A stretch of 5,993 bases of DNA. It comes from DATCJU01 sp036562635 (GTDB lineage Bacteria; Actinomycetota; Actinomycetes; Mycobacteriales; Pseudonocardiaceae). This document shows, one piece after another, positions 5,454 through 5,993 of the stretch. A program made the translations under genes and the position numbers. The number at the start of each line of letters is the position of its first letter. Position 1 is the first letter of the stretch. The stretch covers positions 1 to 5,993 of the forward strand of contig DATCJU010000113.1 in NCBI GenBank assembly GCA_036562635.1, given 5' to 3'. The notes beneath the pieces were generated by a model, which was not told where the DNA came from, did not search any database, and saw nothing but the letters and a program-made list of their open reading frames with translations.

Positions 5454-5993
5454 ATGCGGTGGGAGCGACAGCGGGTCGTCGGCGGTGAGCCGGCGGCGGC
5501 GCCGGTGTTGCCGGGTCTGCCGGGGTTGGTGCGCAGTGTGCGGACCCCGGAGTTCGCCGGTGTGGTGTTTCACGAGGTGGCCGCCAAGTCGGCGCTCAAC
5601 CGGGTCCCGGACGGTGCCGGGTTCTCGTTCCGGTGGACGATCAACCCGTACCGGGGCTGCTCGCACGCGTGTACCTACTGCTTCGCCCGGAACTCGCACA
5701 CCTACCTGGACCTGGACCCGGGTCGGGACTTCGACGGTCAGGTCGTCGTCAAGGTGAACGTCGCCGAGGTGCTGGCCAGGGAACTGAACTCACCCCGCTG
5801 GCGGCGCGAACACGTGGCCCTGGGGACCAACACCGACCCCTACCAGCGGGCCGAGGGACGTTACCGGCTCATGCCCGGGGTGATCTCCGCGCTCGCCGAG
5901 TCGGGCACCCCCTTCTCGATCCTCACCAAGGGCACTCTGCTGGCCCGTGATCTCCCGCTGCTGCAGCAGGCGGCCACCCGTGTCCCGGTCGAC
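5454..5993 (+). CDS. Radical SAM protein, Rv2578c family (SplB/COG1533-like), 3'-truncated
   Basis: The frame is open from ATG 5454 to the window end (180 codons, no stop), so the C-terminal part lies outside. The protein carries CSHACTYC at residues 69-76, the CX3CX2C motif (C69, C73, C76) that binds the 4Fe-4S cluster cleaving S-adenosylmethionine. The flanking stretches INPYRGCSHAC, DFDGQVVVKVNVAEVL (93-108), ALGTNTDPYQRAEGRYRLMPG (122-142) and PFSILTKGT (153-161) are hallmarks of the Rv2578c branch, as is the MRW start and the VRSVRTPEF segment at 26-34. This branch falls in COG1533, named after spore photoproduct lyase, a DNA repair enzyme; its own substrate is not known to me. The short MRWERQ opening fits the family N-terminus, and no Shine-Dalgarno sequence precedes the ATG. 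A LexA-like box directly upstream suggests DNA-damage control. It diverges from the YibE/F-family gene across 90 bases. Confidence 0.93.
   Translation, partial: MRWERQRVVGGEPAAAPVLPGLPGLVRSVRTPEFAGVVFHEVAAKSALNRVPDGAGFSFRWTINPYRGCSHACTYCFARNSHTYLDLDPGRDFDGQVVVKVNVAEVLARELNSPRWRREHVALGTNTDPYQRAEGRYRLMPGVISALAESGTPFSILTKGTLLARDLPLLQQAATRVPVD

Noticed and set aside
5460..5473. TGGGAGCG half-site of a CelR-type box at the start of the radical SAM gene
   Set aside because: The second half (ACAGCG) does not match CTCCCA, and the bases encode the conserved MRWE start of the family.
5633..5950. Out-of-frame open frame inside the radical SAM gene
   Set aside because: The frame from 5454 encodes the cluster-binding cysteines and family motifs; this other frame gives an Arg/Gly/Pro-rich shadow.

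Overview
The window is high-GC DNA with strongly GC-rich third codon positions, GTG starts and closely packed genes, which points to an actinomycete. The order sugar permease - GH1 beta-glucosidase - LacI repressor is the one I know from the cellobiose operon of Thermobifida fusca (bglA-bglB-bglC-celR). A member of the Nocardiopsaceae or a near relative is therefore my best guess. This is an inference from gene order and not a species call.

Layout: (1) bases 1-3327, plus strand, hold the 3' part of a cello-oligosaccharide utilisation operon. It contains an inner-membrane ABC permease cut by the window edge, a cytoplasmic GH1 beta-glucosidase 7 bases later, and a LacI-family repressor whose GTG start overlaps the glucosidase stop by 4 bases. 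The transporter would import cellobiose or similar beta-glucosides, the glucosidase would hydrolyse them, and the repressor would sense the sugar and control the operon. (2) Bases 3333-3373 form a perfect 15-bp-stem hairpin between two convergent genes, probably a two-way terminator. (3) Bases 3375-5363, minus strand, encode a YibE/F-family polytopic membrane protein of unknown function. It has a long disordered basic N-terminus carrying a Gly-His repeat, and a disordered C-terminal tail. (4) Bases 5364-5453 are a 90-base divergent intergenic region. (5) From 5454 to the window end, plus strand, lies the first 180 codons of a radical SAM protein of the Rv2578c type (SplB/COG1533-like).

The most interesting signal is in the divergent region. 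A perfect 16-base palindrome, TCGAAC-N4-GTTCGA at 5430-5445, matches the actinobacterial LexA (SOS) box. It lies between a near-consensus -35 (TTGACG) and a possible -10 (TCGAAT), with exactly 17 bases between them. The -10 ends 6 bases before the ATG, and no ribosome binding site is visible. The sequence therefore suggests a LexA-repressed, DNA-damage-inducible and possibly leaderless radical SAM gene related to DNA photoproduct repair enzymes. The rest of the window is ordinary catabolic and membrane-protein coding sequence. I saw no RNA genes, mobile elements or CRISPR arrays.
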